A stretch of 64,000 bases of DNA from Roseiarcus sp963835955 (GCA_963835955.1 CAWIHZ010000010.1:102168-166167), one strand, 5' to 3'. Positions 46,143-55,512 are shown, counted from the stretch's first letter. Translations and numbers: made by a program. Notes: generated by a model from the sequence alone, not told the origin.

Positions 46143-47263
46143 CCGTCTACGCCCCGCCCCCGCCCGCGCCGCCGATCGGCATCCTGGTCGAGCTCACCCA
46201 CCGCTGTCCGCTCGGCTGCCCGTATTGTTCGAACCCGCTGGCGTTGGAGCGACCGGGCGCCGAGATCGACGCCGATACGTGGAAGCGCGTGTTCACCGAG
46301 GCCGCCGCGCTCGGCGCCCTGCACGTCCATTTATCCGGCGGCGAGCCCACGGCGCGGCGCGATATCGCCGAGCTCACCCGGCATGCGTCGCAAAGCGGGC
46401 TCTACACCAACCTCATCACCTCGGGCGTCGGGGTCGGCCAAAAGCTGATGGACGAACTCGTCGAGGCCGGGCTCGATCATGCGCAGCTCTCCTTCCAGGG
46501 CGCCGACAAGGAGACCAACGACCGGCTCGGCCACTATGACGGCTCGTGGGAGCGCAAGCGCGCCTTCGCGGCGATGGTGACAAAGGCCGGCCTGCCGCTC
46601 ACCATCAACGCGGTGATCCATCGCGGCAATTTGCACCAGGTCGGCGCTTTCATCGGTCTGGCGCTCGAACTCGGCGCGCGCCAACTCGAAGTCGCCCACA
46701 CGCAATATTATGGCTGGGCGCTCTTGAACCGCGCCGCCCTGATGCCGCCGAAGAAAGACGTCATGGAATCGATCGCGCTGGTCGAGGAGGCGCGAAAGCG
46801 CCTCGAGGGCAGGCTCGTCATCGACATGGTGGTTCCCGATTACTACGCCCGCTATCCCAAGCCCTGCGCCGGCGGATGGGGGCGGGTCGCGATCAATGTC
46901 TCGCCCACGGGCAAGGCGCTGCCCTGCCATGCGGCCGAATCGATTCCGGGCCTCGAATTCTGGAACGTGCGGCAGCATTCCTTGAGCGAAATCTGGCGCG
47001 ACAATCCCGCCTTCAAGGCCTTCCGCGGCGTCGACTGGATGCAGGAGCCCTGCCGTTCATGTGAGCGGCGCGAGATCGACTGGGGCGGCTGCCGCTGCCA
47101 GGCGTTGGCGCTGGTGGGCGACGCGCGCGCGACCGACCCGGCCTGCTTTAAGTCGCCCCATCACGCCCGCATCGCCGCGATGGCCGCCGCCGAGGCCGCG
47201 GCCGACGAAGCGGCCGCGATCCGCTGGCGCTCGTTGAAGGCGAAGGCCACGGTCGAGGCCTGA
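46139..47263 (+). CDS. pqqE: PqqA peptide cyclase PqqE (radical SAM)
   Basis: 374 residues. The radical-SAM cluster is C23-x3-C27-x2-C30 (HRCPLGCPYC), followed by the GGE motif LSGGEPTAR. The C-terminal SPASM domain has the auxiliary-cluster cysteines (PCAGGWG, LPCHA, PCRSCERREIDWGGCRCQA). It joins Glu and Tyr side chains of PqqA. It is last gene of the operon; pqqA and the pqqF/G protease are not in the window. Confidence 0.95.
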   Translation: MTVYAPPPPAPPIGILVELTHRCPLGCPYCSNPLALERPGAEIDADTWKRVFTEAAALGALHVHLSGGEPTARRDIAELTRHASQSGLYTNLITSGVGVGQKLMDELVEAGLDHAQLSFQGADKETNDRLGHYDGSWERKRAFAAMVTKAGLPLTINAVIHRGNLHQVGAFIGLALELGARQLEVAHTQYYGWALLNRAALMPPKKDVMESIALVEEARKRLEGRLVIDMVVPDYYARYPKPCAGGWGRVAINVSPTGKALPCHAAESIPGLEFWNVRQHSLSEIWRDNPAFKAFRGVDWMQEPCRSCERREIDWGGCRCQALALVGDARATDPACFKSPHHARIAAMAAAEAAADEAAAIRWRSLKAKATVEA

Positions 47264-47524
47264 CATTGTTGATGTCGCCCGTCCGCGTTTCTCACGAAGC
47301 TTGGGCGCATCGGGGCCGAATTCCACTGCGTCGCGATGGCTCTCATAGGGCGGCGGTGGCCGCATGGCTCGGCGACGCGGGAGGCTGGGCAGGATTTCGC
47401 AATAGCGACGACCGGTTTTCCGACAAAAATCCTGCTTAAATTCCCTCGAAAGCGCAGCGGCGTCGTAGCGCCCTTGCTGACGATTCCGCCGCGCGAAGCT
47501 TCGACCGCAGGAGGCGCGAAAGTC

Positions 47525-48736
47525 ATGTCCGATAAGACCATATTGATCGCGGGCGCCGGGATCGGCGGACCGACGCTCGTCTACTGGCTGAAGGCGGCGG
47601 GGTTCGAGCCCACCCTGATCGAGCGTGCGCCCGCGCTGCGTGGCGGCGGTTATGTCATCGACTTCTGGGGCCTCGGATACGACATCGCCGAGCGCATGGG
47701 TCTGATCGAAGACGTCAATCGCGTCGGCTATCACATGCGCGAGCTGCGGATTGTCGGCGATGATGGCAGGCGCGTCACCGGCTTTGGGACCAAGGTCTTC
47801 GGCGAGCTGACAGGCGGACGCTATGTGACGCTCGCCCGCAGCGAGTTGTCGCGATTGCTGTTCGACAAAGCGAAAGGCGGGATCGAAGTCATTTTCGACA
47901 ATGAGATTGTCGGCCTTCAGGAGCGGGCGGACTGCGTCGAGGTTCAACTCGAGCATGGAGGCGAACGCCGGTTCGATCTTGTTATCGGCGCCGATGGCCT
48001 GCATTCGGACGTTCGCAGGCTCGCGTTCGGGCCAGAGATACAGTTTGAAAAGCGCCTCGGCTACTCGGTCGCGGCGTTCGAGGTCGATCATTACCGCCCG
48101 CGCGACGAGGACGTCTATATGATGTATGGCCGGCCCGGCCTCATGCTGGGGCGCTTTACCCTGAATGACGACCGGACGCTCTTCCTGTTCGTTTTCGCCG
48201 ACGACGGCGGCGCCCTGCCGGCGACGCTCGACCAGCAGAAGGCTACGCTGCGCCGGCGCTATCGCGACGGCAAGTGGGAATGCCCGTGCGTCCTCGACGA
48301 ACTCGATCGCACGCAGGAACTTTATTTCGACAGCGTCAGCCAAATCGGGATGGAGCGCTGGTCGAAAGGCCGAGTCGCGCTCATCGGCGACGCCGCGTTC
48401 TGCGTGTCGCTGGCGGCAGGGCAAGGCTCGGCCCTCGCCATGATTTCGGCTTACGTGCTGGCGGGCGAGCTCGCCAACGCGCGCGGGCGCCATGACGAAG
48501 CTTTTGGTAGGTACGAAGGCCGTCTGCGGGACTACATCGCCGGCAAACAGCGCGGCGCCGAGCGCTTCGCCGCCGCCTTTGCGCCGCGGACCCGCTGGGG
48601 CCAAAGCTTCCGCAACCTCGTGATCAGGACCTTCACGATTCCTGGACTGGCCAGGCTCGCGGTCGGCAGGGATATCGCCGATTCCCTGCAGCTTCCCGAG
48701 TACAATTGGCGGGCGCTTTACGAATTGGCGGCATAG
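47525..48736 (+). CDS. FAD-dependent monooxygenase (TetX/PHBH-like)
   Basis: 403 residues from the ATG at 47525. FAD motif ILIAGAGIGGPTLVYWLKAAG, the middle DG motif (LVIGADGLHSDVRR), and the GD motif (RVALIGDAAFCVSLAAGQGSALAM). Class A flavin monooxygenases hydroxylate aromatic or polyketide-type compounds with NAD(P)H. The substrate is unknown. It is followed closely by the saccharopine-dehydrogenase-like gene, probably co-transcribed. The 260-bp gap after pqqE holds no recognised feature. Confidence 0.85.
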   Translation: MSDKTILIAGAGIGGPTLVYWLKAAGFEPTLIERAPALRGGGYVIDFWGLGYDIAERMGLIEDVNRVGYHMRELRIVGDDGRRVTGFGTKVFGELTGGRYVTLARSELSRLLFDKAKGGIEVIFDNEIVGLQERADCVEVQLEHGGERRFDLVIGADGLHSDVRRLAFGPEIQFEKRLGYSVAAFEVDHYRPRDEDVYMMYGRPGLMLGRFTLNDDRTLFLFVFADDGGALPATLDQQKATLRRRYRDGKWECPCVLDELDRTQELYFDSVSQIGMERWSKGRVALIGDAAFCVSLAAGQGSALAMISAYVLAGELANARGRHDEAFGRYEGRLRDYIAGKQRGAERFAAAFAPRTRWGQSFRNLVIRTFTIPGLARLAVGRDIADSLQLPEYNWRALYELAA

Positions 48737-48775
48737 CGCGTGACGCGATTTATCGGCGCATGCGGGGGGCGGCAA

Positions 48776-49831
48776 ATGACGGCAACCATCCTCATTTATG
48801 GCGCGACCGGCTACACCGGCAAGCTGATCGCGCGCGAGGCGCGCGCGAAAAAAGCGAGGGTCGTTCTCGCGGGCCGAAGCCCCAACAAGCTGAAAGCCAT
48901 AGCAGGGCCGCTCGATTTGCCGTGGCGGGCGTTCGATCTCGCCGATCGGGCCCGGCTGGACGCCGGGCTCAAAGACGTCGCGGCGGTCCTATGCTGCGCC
49001 GGCCCGTTCTCGGCCACGGCGCGGCCCATGGCCGACGCGTGCCTGAGGAGAGGCGCGCATTATCTCGACATCACCGGAGAGATCGACGTGTTCGAAGCGC
49101 TCGCGGCGCGCGACGCCGAGGCGAAGCGGGCCGGGGTGACCCTGCTGCCTGGCGTCGGCTTCGACGTGGTTCCAAGCGATTGCCTGGCCGCGCATCTGAA
49201 GCGACGGCTTCCCGACGCGAGCGATCTGAAACTCTATATCGCCCTCGGCCGCAACATTTCGCGCGGCACCGCCAAGACGATGGTCGAAGGGATCGCCGAC
49301 GGCGCGCGGGCGCGCCGCAATGGGCGGATCGTCACGCTAGCACCACCGAACGCGGGCTCGTGCGATTTCGGGCGGGGAGAGAGGCCGACGATCCAGATCG
49401 GCTGGGGCGACGTCTCGACCGCCTTCCATTCGACCGGAATCCCCAACATCGAAGTTCACTTCGAGGCGTCGCCGGCGCTGAACGCGCTGGCGCGGGTTCC
49501 GGGCCTCATCCGCTCACTTGTGGCGCTTTCGCCGGCGCAGCGCTTCTTGAAGGCCCTCATCGACCGTCAGCCCGAAGGACCGAGCGACAAGGCGCGGCTC
49601 AACGGGCGATGCGTGCTGGTCGGGAGCGCGAGCAACAAAAAGGGCGAAACCGTCCGCACGCGCCTGAAAACTCCGGAAGGCTACACGCTCACCGCCAGAA
49701 CCAGCCTCGACGCCGCGATGCGGGTCTTGGTCGGAGAGTTCAAGCCCGGCTTCCAGACGCCGAGCCTCGCCTTCGGCCCCGACTACATCCTCGGCTTCGA
49801 GGGGGTGACGCGGGAAGAGCTGAACGCGTGA
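48776..49831 (+). CDS. Saccharopine dehydrogenase-like NAD(P) oxidoreductase
   Basis: 351 residues from the ATG at 48776 (GGGGGGCGG upstream); a GTG at 48740 is possible. N-terminal Rossmann motif ILIYGATGYTGKLIAREA, then CCAGPFSATARPMADACLRRGAHYLDITGE, typical of the family that includes trans-acting enoyl reductases. The C-terminal part resembles the substrate domain of that group. The reaction is not assigned. Confidence 0.8.
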   Translation: MTATILIYGATGYTGKLIAREARAKKARVVLAGRSPNKLKAIAGPLDLPWRAFDLADRARLDAGLKDVAAVLCCAGPFSATARPMADACLRRGAHYLDITGEIDVFEALAARDAEAKRAGVTLLPGVGFDVVPSDCLAAHLKRRLPDASDLKLYIALGRNISRGTAKTMVEGIADGARARRNGRIVTLAPPNAGSCDFGRGERPTIQIGWGDVSTAFHSTGIPNIEVHFEASPALNALARVPGLIRSLVALSPAQRFLKALIDRQPEGPSDKARLNGRCVLVGSASNKKGETVRTRLKTPEGYTLTARTSLDAAMRVLVGEFKPGFQTPSLAFGPDYILGFEGVTREELNA

Positions 49832-50026
49832 AGCTGCTGGTCCGAGAACCGAGCACGTGGCAGGCGCGCCAGCGCTCGTCCGGAAGTCGGACTTCTGGCG
49901 AAAAACCACCGGCAACGCACCGCGCTCGGGCCGGCCTCACCCATGCCGCCGCGTGTACGACAAAGGGCAGGCCGCGGTCCAAAATCATCGGGCCCGCCGG
50001 GTCGACGCCGGCTGCAGGGCGGTCGG

Positions 50027-50164
50027 CTAGAACATGAGGCGCCGCTCTTCTGCCGCCCTGTCGGCGAGGGGACGCGCGATCACGACCTCGCCGAGTTCGA
50101 CCCTTGGGCGCGAGTCCGGCCAGGCGATCGGGCGGCCTTCGATCTGCGCTTTGCGAGTTTTCAC
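50027..50164 (-). CDS. Possible 45-residue small protein
   Basis: GTG-started frame with about 80 percent G or C at third positions and ordinary amino-acid content: a basic start (VKTRKAQIEG), middle RPIAWPDSRPRVELGE, and end AAEERRLMF. No ribosome site was found and its start lies at the edge of the palindromic repeat, so it may be a gene tail cut by the repeat. It is too short to assign. Confidence 0.3.
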   Translation of the reverse strand: MKTRKAQIEGRPIAWPDSRPRVELGEVVIARPLADRAAEERRLMF

Positions 50165-50273
50165 TAGAGCATGATGCGACTTCGCGGAATCGCATCATGG
50201 CGCTAGAGTTTTTGAAAACGCGGGATTTTTTACGAAGGAGCGGTATCCGCTCTTTCGCATCCCGCTCGAGCGG
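50164..50273. repeat. RIME-like mosaic palindromic repeat
   Basis: CTAGAGCATGATGCGA ... TCGCATCATGGCGCTAGAG forms a long imperfect hairpin (50164-50207). It is followed by a second module, GGGATTTTTTACGAAGGAGCGG ... CTTTCGCATCCCGCTCGAG in segments, to about 50273. The same modules recur at 63040-63140 and 63741-63806, matching the Rhizobiales intergenic mosaic (RIME-type) family. Confidence 0.7.
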
Positions 50274-50351
50274 GACGTCTCTGACAAAGATTTGCGCATT
50301 GGCGTGGAAGTTGCCAGACTTGGCGGTGGTCTCTCGATTTGGGGAACAGTC

Positions 50352-51347
50352 ATGAAACGGCTTGGTCTTTGGCTGTCGGCAAGCTTGTCCCTGGCCGCGA
50401 CGTCGGCGCTCGCCGCCGACAAGGTGACGTTTGGAACCAACTGGCTCGCCGAGGCCGAGCACGGCGGATATTATCAGGCGCTCGTCGACGGAACATACGC
50501 CAAATACGGCCTCGACGTCACGATTGTGCCGGGCGGTCCGCAGGCCGACAACGAACTTCTGCTCGCGGCCGGCAAGCTCGACTTCTACATGGGCGGCAAC
50601 CTGCTGCTCGCCTTCGACGCCGCCGCCCGAACCGTCCCGATCGTTGTCGTCGCCGCCCATTTCCAGAAAGACCCGCAGATCATGATGTCGCATCCGGACG
50701 TCGGGCTCGACAAGTGGTCCGAGTTGCCCAAGGCGACCGCCTATATCGGAAAGGAAGGACTCGCCTCGTTCTATCGCTGGATGGAGAGCGCTTACGGTTT
50801 CAAGGAAGAAAACGTCAAGCCCTATACCTTCAATCCTGGCCCCTTCATCGCCGACAAGCATTCAATTCAGCAGGGATACGTCACCTCGGAGCCTTTCGCC
50901 GTGGAGCGCGAAGGCCATTTCAAACCGAATATCTTCCTGCTCGCCGACTATGGCTACAGCACTTATGCTACGACGATCGAGACCCGCGCCGACCTGATCG
51001 CCAAGCATCCCGACGTCGTGCAGCGCTTTGTCGACGCCTCGACCATCGGCTGGTACCATTATCTCTATGGCGACAACGCCGCGGCCAACGCTCGGATCAA
51101 GAAGGACAATCCGGAAATGACGGACGAGCAGATCGCATTCTCGATCGCCAAGATCAAGCAATACGGTCTCGTCGACTCCGGCGACACCCTGAAGCTCGGC
51201 ATCGGCGCCATGACCGACGATCGCGTCAAATCTTTCTACGAGCAGATGGTCAAGGCGGGGGTCGTCAAGTCGGGCCTCGACTACGCGAAGGCCTATACGC
51301 TGCAGTTCGTCGACAAGGGCGTCGGTCTCGACTTGCGGCCGAAGTAG
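50352..51347 (+). CDS. ABC substrate-binding protein, NMT1/THI5-like
   Basis: 331 residues with a Sec signal peptide (MKRLGLWLSASLSLAATSALA). SsuA/THI5-like periplasmic fold: GTNWLAEAEHGGYYQALVDGTYAKYGLDV, then VPGGPQADNELLLAAGKLDF. Such proteins bind thiamine-precursor pyrimidines, sulfonates or nitrate-like ligands; the GGPQ and WxAEAEHGGYYQA pattern is nearest to the pyrimidine-precursor type (ThiY). No permease or ATPase gene is nearby, so it relies on a transporter elsewhere. The amidohydrolase downstream fits a pyrimidine-like ligand. Confidence 0.85.
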   Translation: MKRLGLWLSASLSLAATSALAADKVTFGTNWLAEAEHGGYYQALVDGTYAKYGLDVTIVPGGPQADNELLLAAGKLDFYMGGNLLLAFDAAARTVPIVVVAAHFQKDPQIMMSHPDVGLDKWSELPKATAYIGKEGLASFYRWMESAYGFKEENVKPYTFNPGPFIADKHSIQQGYVTSEPFAVEREGHFKPNIFLLADYGYSTYATTIETRADLIAKHPDVVQRFVDASTIGWYHYLYGDNAAANARIKKDNPEMTDEQIAFSIAKIKQYGLVDSGDTLKLGIGAMTDDRVKSFYEQMVKAGVVKSGLDYAKAYTLQFVDKGVGLDLRPK

Positions 51348-51533
51348 CAAACCCGCCAGTGGCCGGGAACGCCTCTCGTCGATGTCCAAAACCGCCGCAG
51401 TTCCCGAGACGAAGCCGGCGACGCGGGCGGGAAGAGTGAAGCGGCCGGCGCTCGCGCGCGCCATGCACGGGGGCTTCCGAATCCCCCGCCTGCCGCCGCG
51501 ACATTGGCGCGCCGGCGCGAGGAGCCGCGCGGC

Positions 51534-52856
51534 GTGAACACGGCCTTCTCGACGCCAGCAGGGAAGCGTTATGCGCTGGTCGAGGCTCGCGTTCTCGCCT
51601 CGCACCTGCCGAGCAGCGCCGGGGGCGTCGACCGAGACGGATTTTCGACCGTCGACATCCTCATCGACCATGGCCGGATCGGCGACATCGCGCCCGGCGG
51701 CGCCGGCGACTTCGGCGAAACGCCCCGGTTTGATTTATCGTGCCGCGTTGTCCAGCCGCTGTTCGTCGACGCCCATACCCATCTCGACAAGGCACATATC
51801 TGGCGTCGGGCCCCGAACCCGACCGGCGACTTCGCCGGGGCGCTGAAGGCGGTCGCCGACGATCGCGCCGCCAACTGGAACGCCCGCGACGTGGCGGCGC
51901 GCATGGAGTTCAGCCTGCTTTCGGCTCACGCGCATGGCGTCGCGGCTATCCGCACCCATGTCGACAGCATCGGACCGCAGACCGCCATCAGCTGGCCTGT
52001 CGTGGCCGAGGCGCGCGAACGGTGGCGCGGCAGGATCGAATTGCAGGCCACGCCGCTGTTCAGTATCGAATTCGCGCTCGACGAAAAGCACATGGCGGAA
52101 ATCGAAACGACGCTCGACGCCTATGGATCGAATATACTGGGCGCCGTCCCCTATATGATTCCGCGTCTGCGGGAGAGTCTCGCCGTGCTGTTTGCGCTCG
52201 CCGAACGTAAGGGCTGGGACCTCGATTTCCATGTCGACGAATCCGCCGATCCCGCGGCTCGCTCGCTTCGCTTCATCGCGGAAATGGCGATCGAGCGCCG
52301 CTTTGGGGGCCGCATTCTGGCCGGCCATTGCTGCTCGCTGAGCCTGCAGGAAGAAGATGAACGGCGACGTACGATCGAGGCGGTCGCGCGCGCCGGCCTG
52401 AGCGTCGTCTCCCTGCCGATGTGCAACATGTTTCTGCAAGACCGCAAGGCAGGCCGTACCCCGCGCTGGCGCGGAGTCACCGCGCTGCACGAGCTGAAAG
52501 CGGCGGGCGTCAACGTGATGATCGCCAGCGACAATGTGCGCGACCCCTTCCACGCCTACGGCGATCACGACATGCTCGAGGTCTGGCGCGAGGGCGTCAG
52601 GATCCTTCACCTCGACTACCCGTTCGCCGATTGGGCGTCGGTCGTGCGCGAGAGCCCCGCGCGAGCGATGGGACTGCGCATGGAGGGATTCCGCTCCGGC
52701 GCGCCGGCCGATATGATCCTGACCCGGGCGCGCGATTTCACCGAACTGATGGCGCGCGCCCACAACGATCGCATTGTGCTTCGGAACGGCGTGGCGTTAA
52801 GCGCTGGGCCGCCGGACTATGCCGACATCGACGCCCTGGAGGGCCTCTCATCATGA
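51534..52856 (+). CDS. Cytosine deaminase-like amidohydrolase
   Basis: 440 residues from a GTG at 51534 (GAGGAG site about 10 bases before); a TTG at 51504 is an alternative. The metal site HTH is at 81-83 (VDAHTHLDK). Next come HVDES, the His in AGHCCSLS, and the final Asp in ASDNVRDPFHAYG, the CodA-type DNVRDP block. It deaminates or hydrolyses a cyclic amidine/amide, possibly a pyrimidine. Its stop overlaps the next start (ATGA). Confidence 0.85.
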   Translation: MNTAFSTPAGKRYALVEARVLASHLPSSAGGVDRDGFSTVDILIDHGRIGDIAPGGAGDFGETPRFDLSCRVVQPLFVDAHTHLDKAHIWRRAPNPTGDFAGALKAVADDRAANWNARDVAARMEFSLLSAHAHGVAAIRTHVDSIGPQTAISWPVVAEARERWRGRIELQATPLFSIEFALDEKHMAEIETTLDAYGSNILGAVPYMIPRLRESLAVLFALAERKGWDLDFHVDESADPAARSLRFIAEMAIERRFGGRILAGHCCSLSLQEEDERRRTIEAVARAGLSVVSLPMCNMFLQDRKAGRTPRWRGVTALHELKAAGVNVMIASDNVRDPFHAYGDHDMLEVWREGVRILHLDYPFADWASVVRESPARAMGLRMEGFRSGAPADMILTRARDFTELMARAHNDRIVLRNGVALSAGPPDYADIDALEGLSS

Positions 52857-54283
52857 GCCCAGCCTATGATATCGCCGGGTTCCGGGAGCGGATCGGCGCG
52901 GTCAAGCGCGAAGACAATCCCGTCCTTGTCAGACAGAAGAGCAGAGACTTCTACTGGTACTCGCCGGTCCTGAAGCGCGAGCTCGAAGCGGTGACTGCCG
53001 ACATCGTGGTTTCGCCAAAGACCGAGGCCGAGGTCGCGACCGTGCTGGCGGCGGCGCACGCGCTCGCCATCCCGGTCACCGCGCGCGGCGGCGGAACCGG
53101 CAACTACGGCCAGGCGATGCCGCTGACTGGCGGAGTGCTCCTCAACCTGATCGAAATGAATAAGGTCCTATCGATCTCGACCGGCCGCGTCGTCTGCGAG
53201 CCCGGAGCGATCCTGCGCGACGTCGACGGGGCGGCCGCCGCCTCCGGCCAGGAATTGCGCATGTTTCCCTCGACCCACGCCACAGCCTCGATCGCCGGCT
53301 TCGTCGCCGGCGGGTCTGGCGGCGTCGGTTCGATCACCTGGGGCGGCTTGCGTGATTTCGGCAACGTGCTGCGCCTGCGCGTCCTGACGATGGAAGCGGA
53401 GCCGCGCGGGCTCGAGCTGACCGGCGAAGACCTGCACAAGGCGGTGCACGCCTATGGCACCAACGGCGTCATCACCGAGGTCGAGATGCCGCTGACGGCG
53501 TCATACGGCTGGGTCGAGGTCATCGTTGGCTTCGACTCCTTCGACGCCGCGACTGCTTATGCGCTCGCTCTCGGCGAGCAGGACGGCATCCTCAAGAAGC
53601 TGGTGACCGTCGTCGCGGCGCCGGCGCCGCATGACTATTTCCTTCGCCACCGCGCCCTCATTCCCGCCGGCAAGAGCGTCGTTCTGGCGATGATCGCCCC
53701 GCACGCCTTGGACGCGCTCGAGACCTTCACGAGGCCGTTCAGGACCGCTGAAGTCCTGTTCATCTCCAGTCGGGCGGCGGCCGAGACGCTGACGCGCCTG
53801 CCCCCGATCTACGAGCTCGCATGGAACCACACGACCCTGCGTGCGCTCAGAGTTGATCCGGCCATGACCTATCTGCAGGCGCGCTACCCAGAGGACGGCG
53901 CGCTGGCGACCGTAAAGCGCATTCACGACCATTTCGGACCCGAGGTCATCGGACACCTGGAGGTGATCCGCTTCAACGGCCGAATCGGCTTCGCGGGCCT
54001 GCCGCTGGTGCGCTTCTCGACCGAGGAGCGGCTAAGGGAAATCATCGCCGAGCACGAGACAATGGGGGCGACGATCTTCAACCCCCATCGCTATACGCTG
54101 GAGGAGGGCGGCATGAAGCAGACCGATGCGATCCAGCTCGCCTTCAAGCGCGAGACGGACCCCCAAGGCCTGCTCAATCCCGGCAAGATGATCGCGTTCG
54201 AGGATCCGGACTTCGATTTCTCGGCCGGCAAGAATTTTTTGTTTCCCGGTCTTGAGGCGCGGGCGCTGGCGGCGCAAGGCTGA
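52853..54283 (+). CDS. FAD-binding (PCMH/GlcD-type) oxidase
   Basis: 476 residues from the ATG at 52853. FAD-binding PCMH domain: DIVVSPKTEAEVATVLAAAHA, VTARGGGTGNYGQ, THATASIAGFVAGGSGGVGS. The C-terminal cap ends DPQGLLNPGKMIAFEDPDF, as in glycolate/D-lactate-type oxidases. It is translationally coupled to the amidohydrolase. It probably oxidises the product or side chain of the same compound. Confidence 0.87.
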   Translation: MSPAYDIAGFRERIGAVKREDNPVLVRQKSRDFYWYSPVLKRELEAVTADIVVSPKTEAEVATVLAAAHALAIPVTARGGGTGNYGQAMPLTGGVLLNLIEMNKVLSISTGRVVCEPGAILRDVDGAAAASGQELRMFPSTHATASIAGFVAGGSGGVGSITWGGLRDFGNVLRLRVLTMEAEPRGLELTGEDLHKAVHAYGTNGVITEVEMPLTASYGWVEVIVGFDSFDAATAYALALGEQDGILKKLVTVVAAPAPHDYFLRHRALIPAGKSVVLAMIAPHALDALETFTRPFRTAEVLFISSRAAAETLTRLPPIYELAWNHTTLRALRVDPAMTYLQARYPEDGALATVKRIHDHFGPEVIGHLEVIRFNGRIGFAGLPLVRFSTEERLREIIAEHETMGATIFNPHRYTLEEGGMKQTDAIQLAFKRETDPQGLLNPGKMIAFEDPDFDFSAGKNFLFPGLEARALAAQG

Positions 54284-54289
54284 CCGGCG

Positions 54290-54874
54290 GTGAAGGTCCT
54301 CGTCCTTTTCGCCCATCCGGTCGAGACCAGCTTCGGCGCGGCCTTGCACGCCAAGGTCGTCGAAACCTTGCGCGCCCGCGGCCATGAGGTCGACGACTGC
54401 GATCTCAATGCGGAAGGCTTCGATCCGGTCATGACCCGTCAGGACCGGATCGAGTATCACGATCTGAGCGTCAATCGCCGGCGCGTCGCCCCTTTCGTCG
54501 ACCGGCTGCTCGCCGCCGAGGCGCTCGTATTCTCGTTTCCGGTCTGGAATATGGGTTTCCCGGCGATCCTCAAAGGGTTCGTCGACAGGGTGTTCCTGCC
54601 CGGCGTCAGCTTCATCATCAGGGAGGACGGCGGCTACGTTCCGCGCCTGCACAACGTCAAGCGTCTCGGCGTGGTGACCACCTACGGCGGTTCGCGGTTG
54701 ACGACCTTTCTGGCGGGCGATCCGCCACGCCGCTTCCTCAAGCGATCGATGCTCTACAACTGCGCGCCGGGCGCGCGCTGCGACTATGTCGCGCACTACG
54801 ACATGGATCACACAGACCCGGACCGCAGGGCGGCGTTCCTCAGCAAGGTCGAGGCGAAGTTTTCGACCTGGTGA
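54290..54874 (+). CDS. NAD(P)H dehydrogenase (quinone)-like flavodoxin-fold protein
   Basis: 194 residues from a GTG at 54290. Flavodoxin-like fold: MKVLVLFAHPVETSFG with the FMN/FAD phosphate loop, then FSFPVWNMGFPAILKGFVDRVF, typical of the NQO1/KefF/MdaB group. It is 6 bp after the FAD oxidase, completing the four-gene set. It could reduce a quinone or nitro/azo-type group or recycle flavin. Confidence 0.85.
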   Translation: MKVLVLFAHPVETSFGAALHAKVVETLRARGHEVDDCDLNAEGFDPVMTRQDRIEYHDLSVNRRRVAPFVDRLLAAEALVFSFPVWNMGFPAILKGFVDRVFLPGVSFIIREDGGYVPRLHNVKRLGVVTTYGGSRLTTFLAGDPPRRFLKRSMLYNCAPGARCDYVAHYDMDHTDPDRRAAFLSKVEAKFSTW

Positions 54875-54903
54875 GGGCCCAGGACGGTGGAACTCAGAAG
54901 AAT

Positions 54904-55512
54904 TCAGATCATATGGAACCGCCGCCGCTGCGGCGGTTCCGAGAGCGCGTCGCGCGGGAAGGGACCCGCCAGAAGATCGCCGCACCGCGCCGCCAGGCCA
55001 ACCAGCGCAGCCTCGGTTGCGCCGGCGGCGAGCGCTCCCAACGCCGCGTCGACGGCCTCCTGCCACTGATCCTGAGTGATGACCCGCGCCGCGTCTTCGG
55101 CGGCGACGATGCGGATATAATGTTCGGCCAATGAGACATATACGAGCACGCCGCATTGCGAGCGGTCGAGCCCGCGCGCGACGAATTGCGCCAGCGCTGC
55201 GCTGTGCGCGGCGGCGCGCTGGAGGCGTCTGGGAGTCAGCGCCCGCCTGAGGAAGGGCAGCGAACCCAGCACCGCCGCGAGAATGGCGACAAGCAGCTGG
55301 GCGATGTAGATCCGCTGCGCGGACAGCTGGGTGAACAACAGCAGCGGCAATGGCGTGGCGAGGGCGAGAACGCAGGCGCCGAGCAGGAATTCGGCTTCGC
55401 GGGATTGAGAGGCGCGCGCGACCACGCAGACGACCGGCGCGCGCGTCTTGAGTTGCGTGTCGTCGTAGGCGGCCTCGACGCGCGCGCCGGCCGCCGGATC
55501 GAGGAGCATCAC
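54904..55512 (-). CDS. TPM-domain membrane protein
   Basis: 202 residues. Two helices near 45-65 and 68-88, then a C-terminal TPM-type domain (TLP18.3/Psb32/MOLO-1) with CGVLVYVSLAEHYIRIVAAEDAARVITQDQWQEAVD. The family is associated with membrane-protein quality control, and the exact role here is unknown. It overlaps the larger TPM gene by 4 nt and belongs to the lemA-TPM-TPM operon. Confidence 0.8.
   Translation of the reverse strand: MMLLDPAAGARVEAAYDDTQLKTRAPVVCVVARASQSREAEFLLGACVLALATPLPLLLFTQLSAQRIYIAQLLVAILAAVLGSLPFLRRALTPRRLQRAAAHSAALAQFVARGLDRSQCGVLVYVSLAEHYIRIVAAEDAARVITQDQWQEAVDAALGALAAGATEAALVGLAARCGDLLAGPFPRDALSEPPQRRRFHMI

Larger units (their letters stand above)
49832..50351. 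other. 520-bp intergenic region with RIME-like repeat
   Basis: 49832-50026 shows nothing convincing on either strand. 50027-50164 carries a small possible leftward gene and 50164-50273 a repeat. No TPP riboswitch core was found ahead of the THI5-like gene. Confidence 0.4.

Noticed and set aside
50208..50351. TPP riboswitch ahead of the THI5-like gene
   Set aside because: The conserved CUGAGA and ACCUGA cores are not present.
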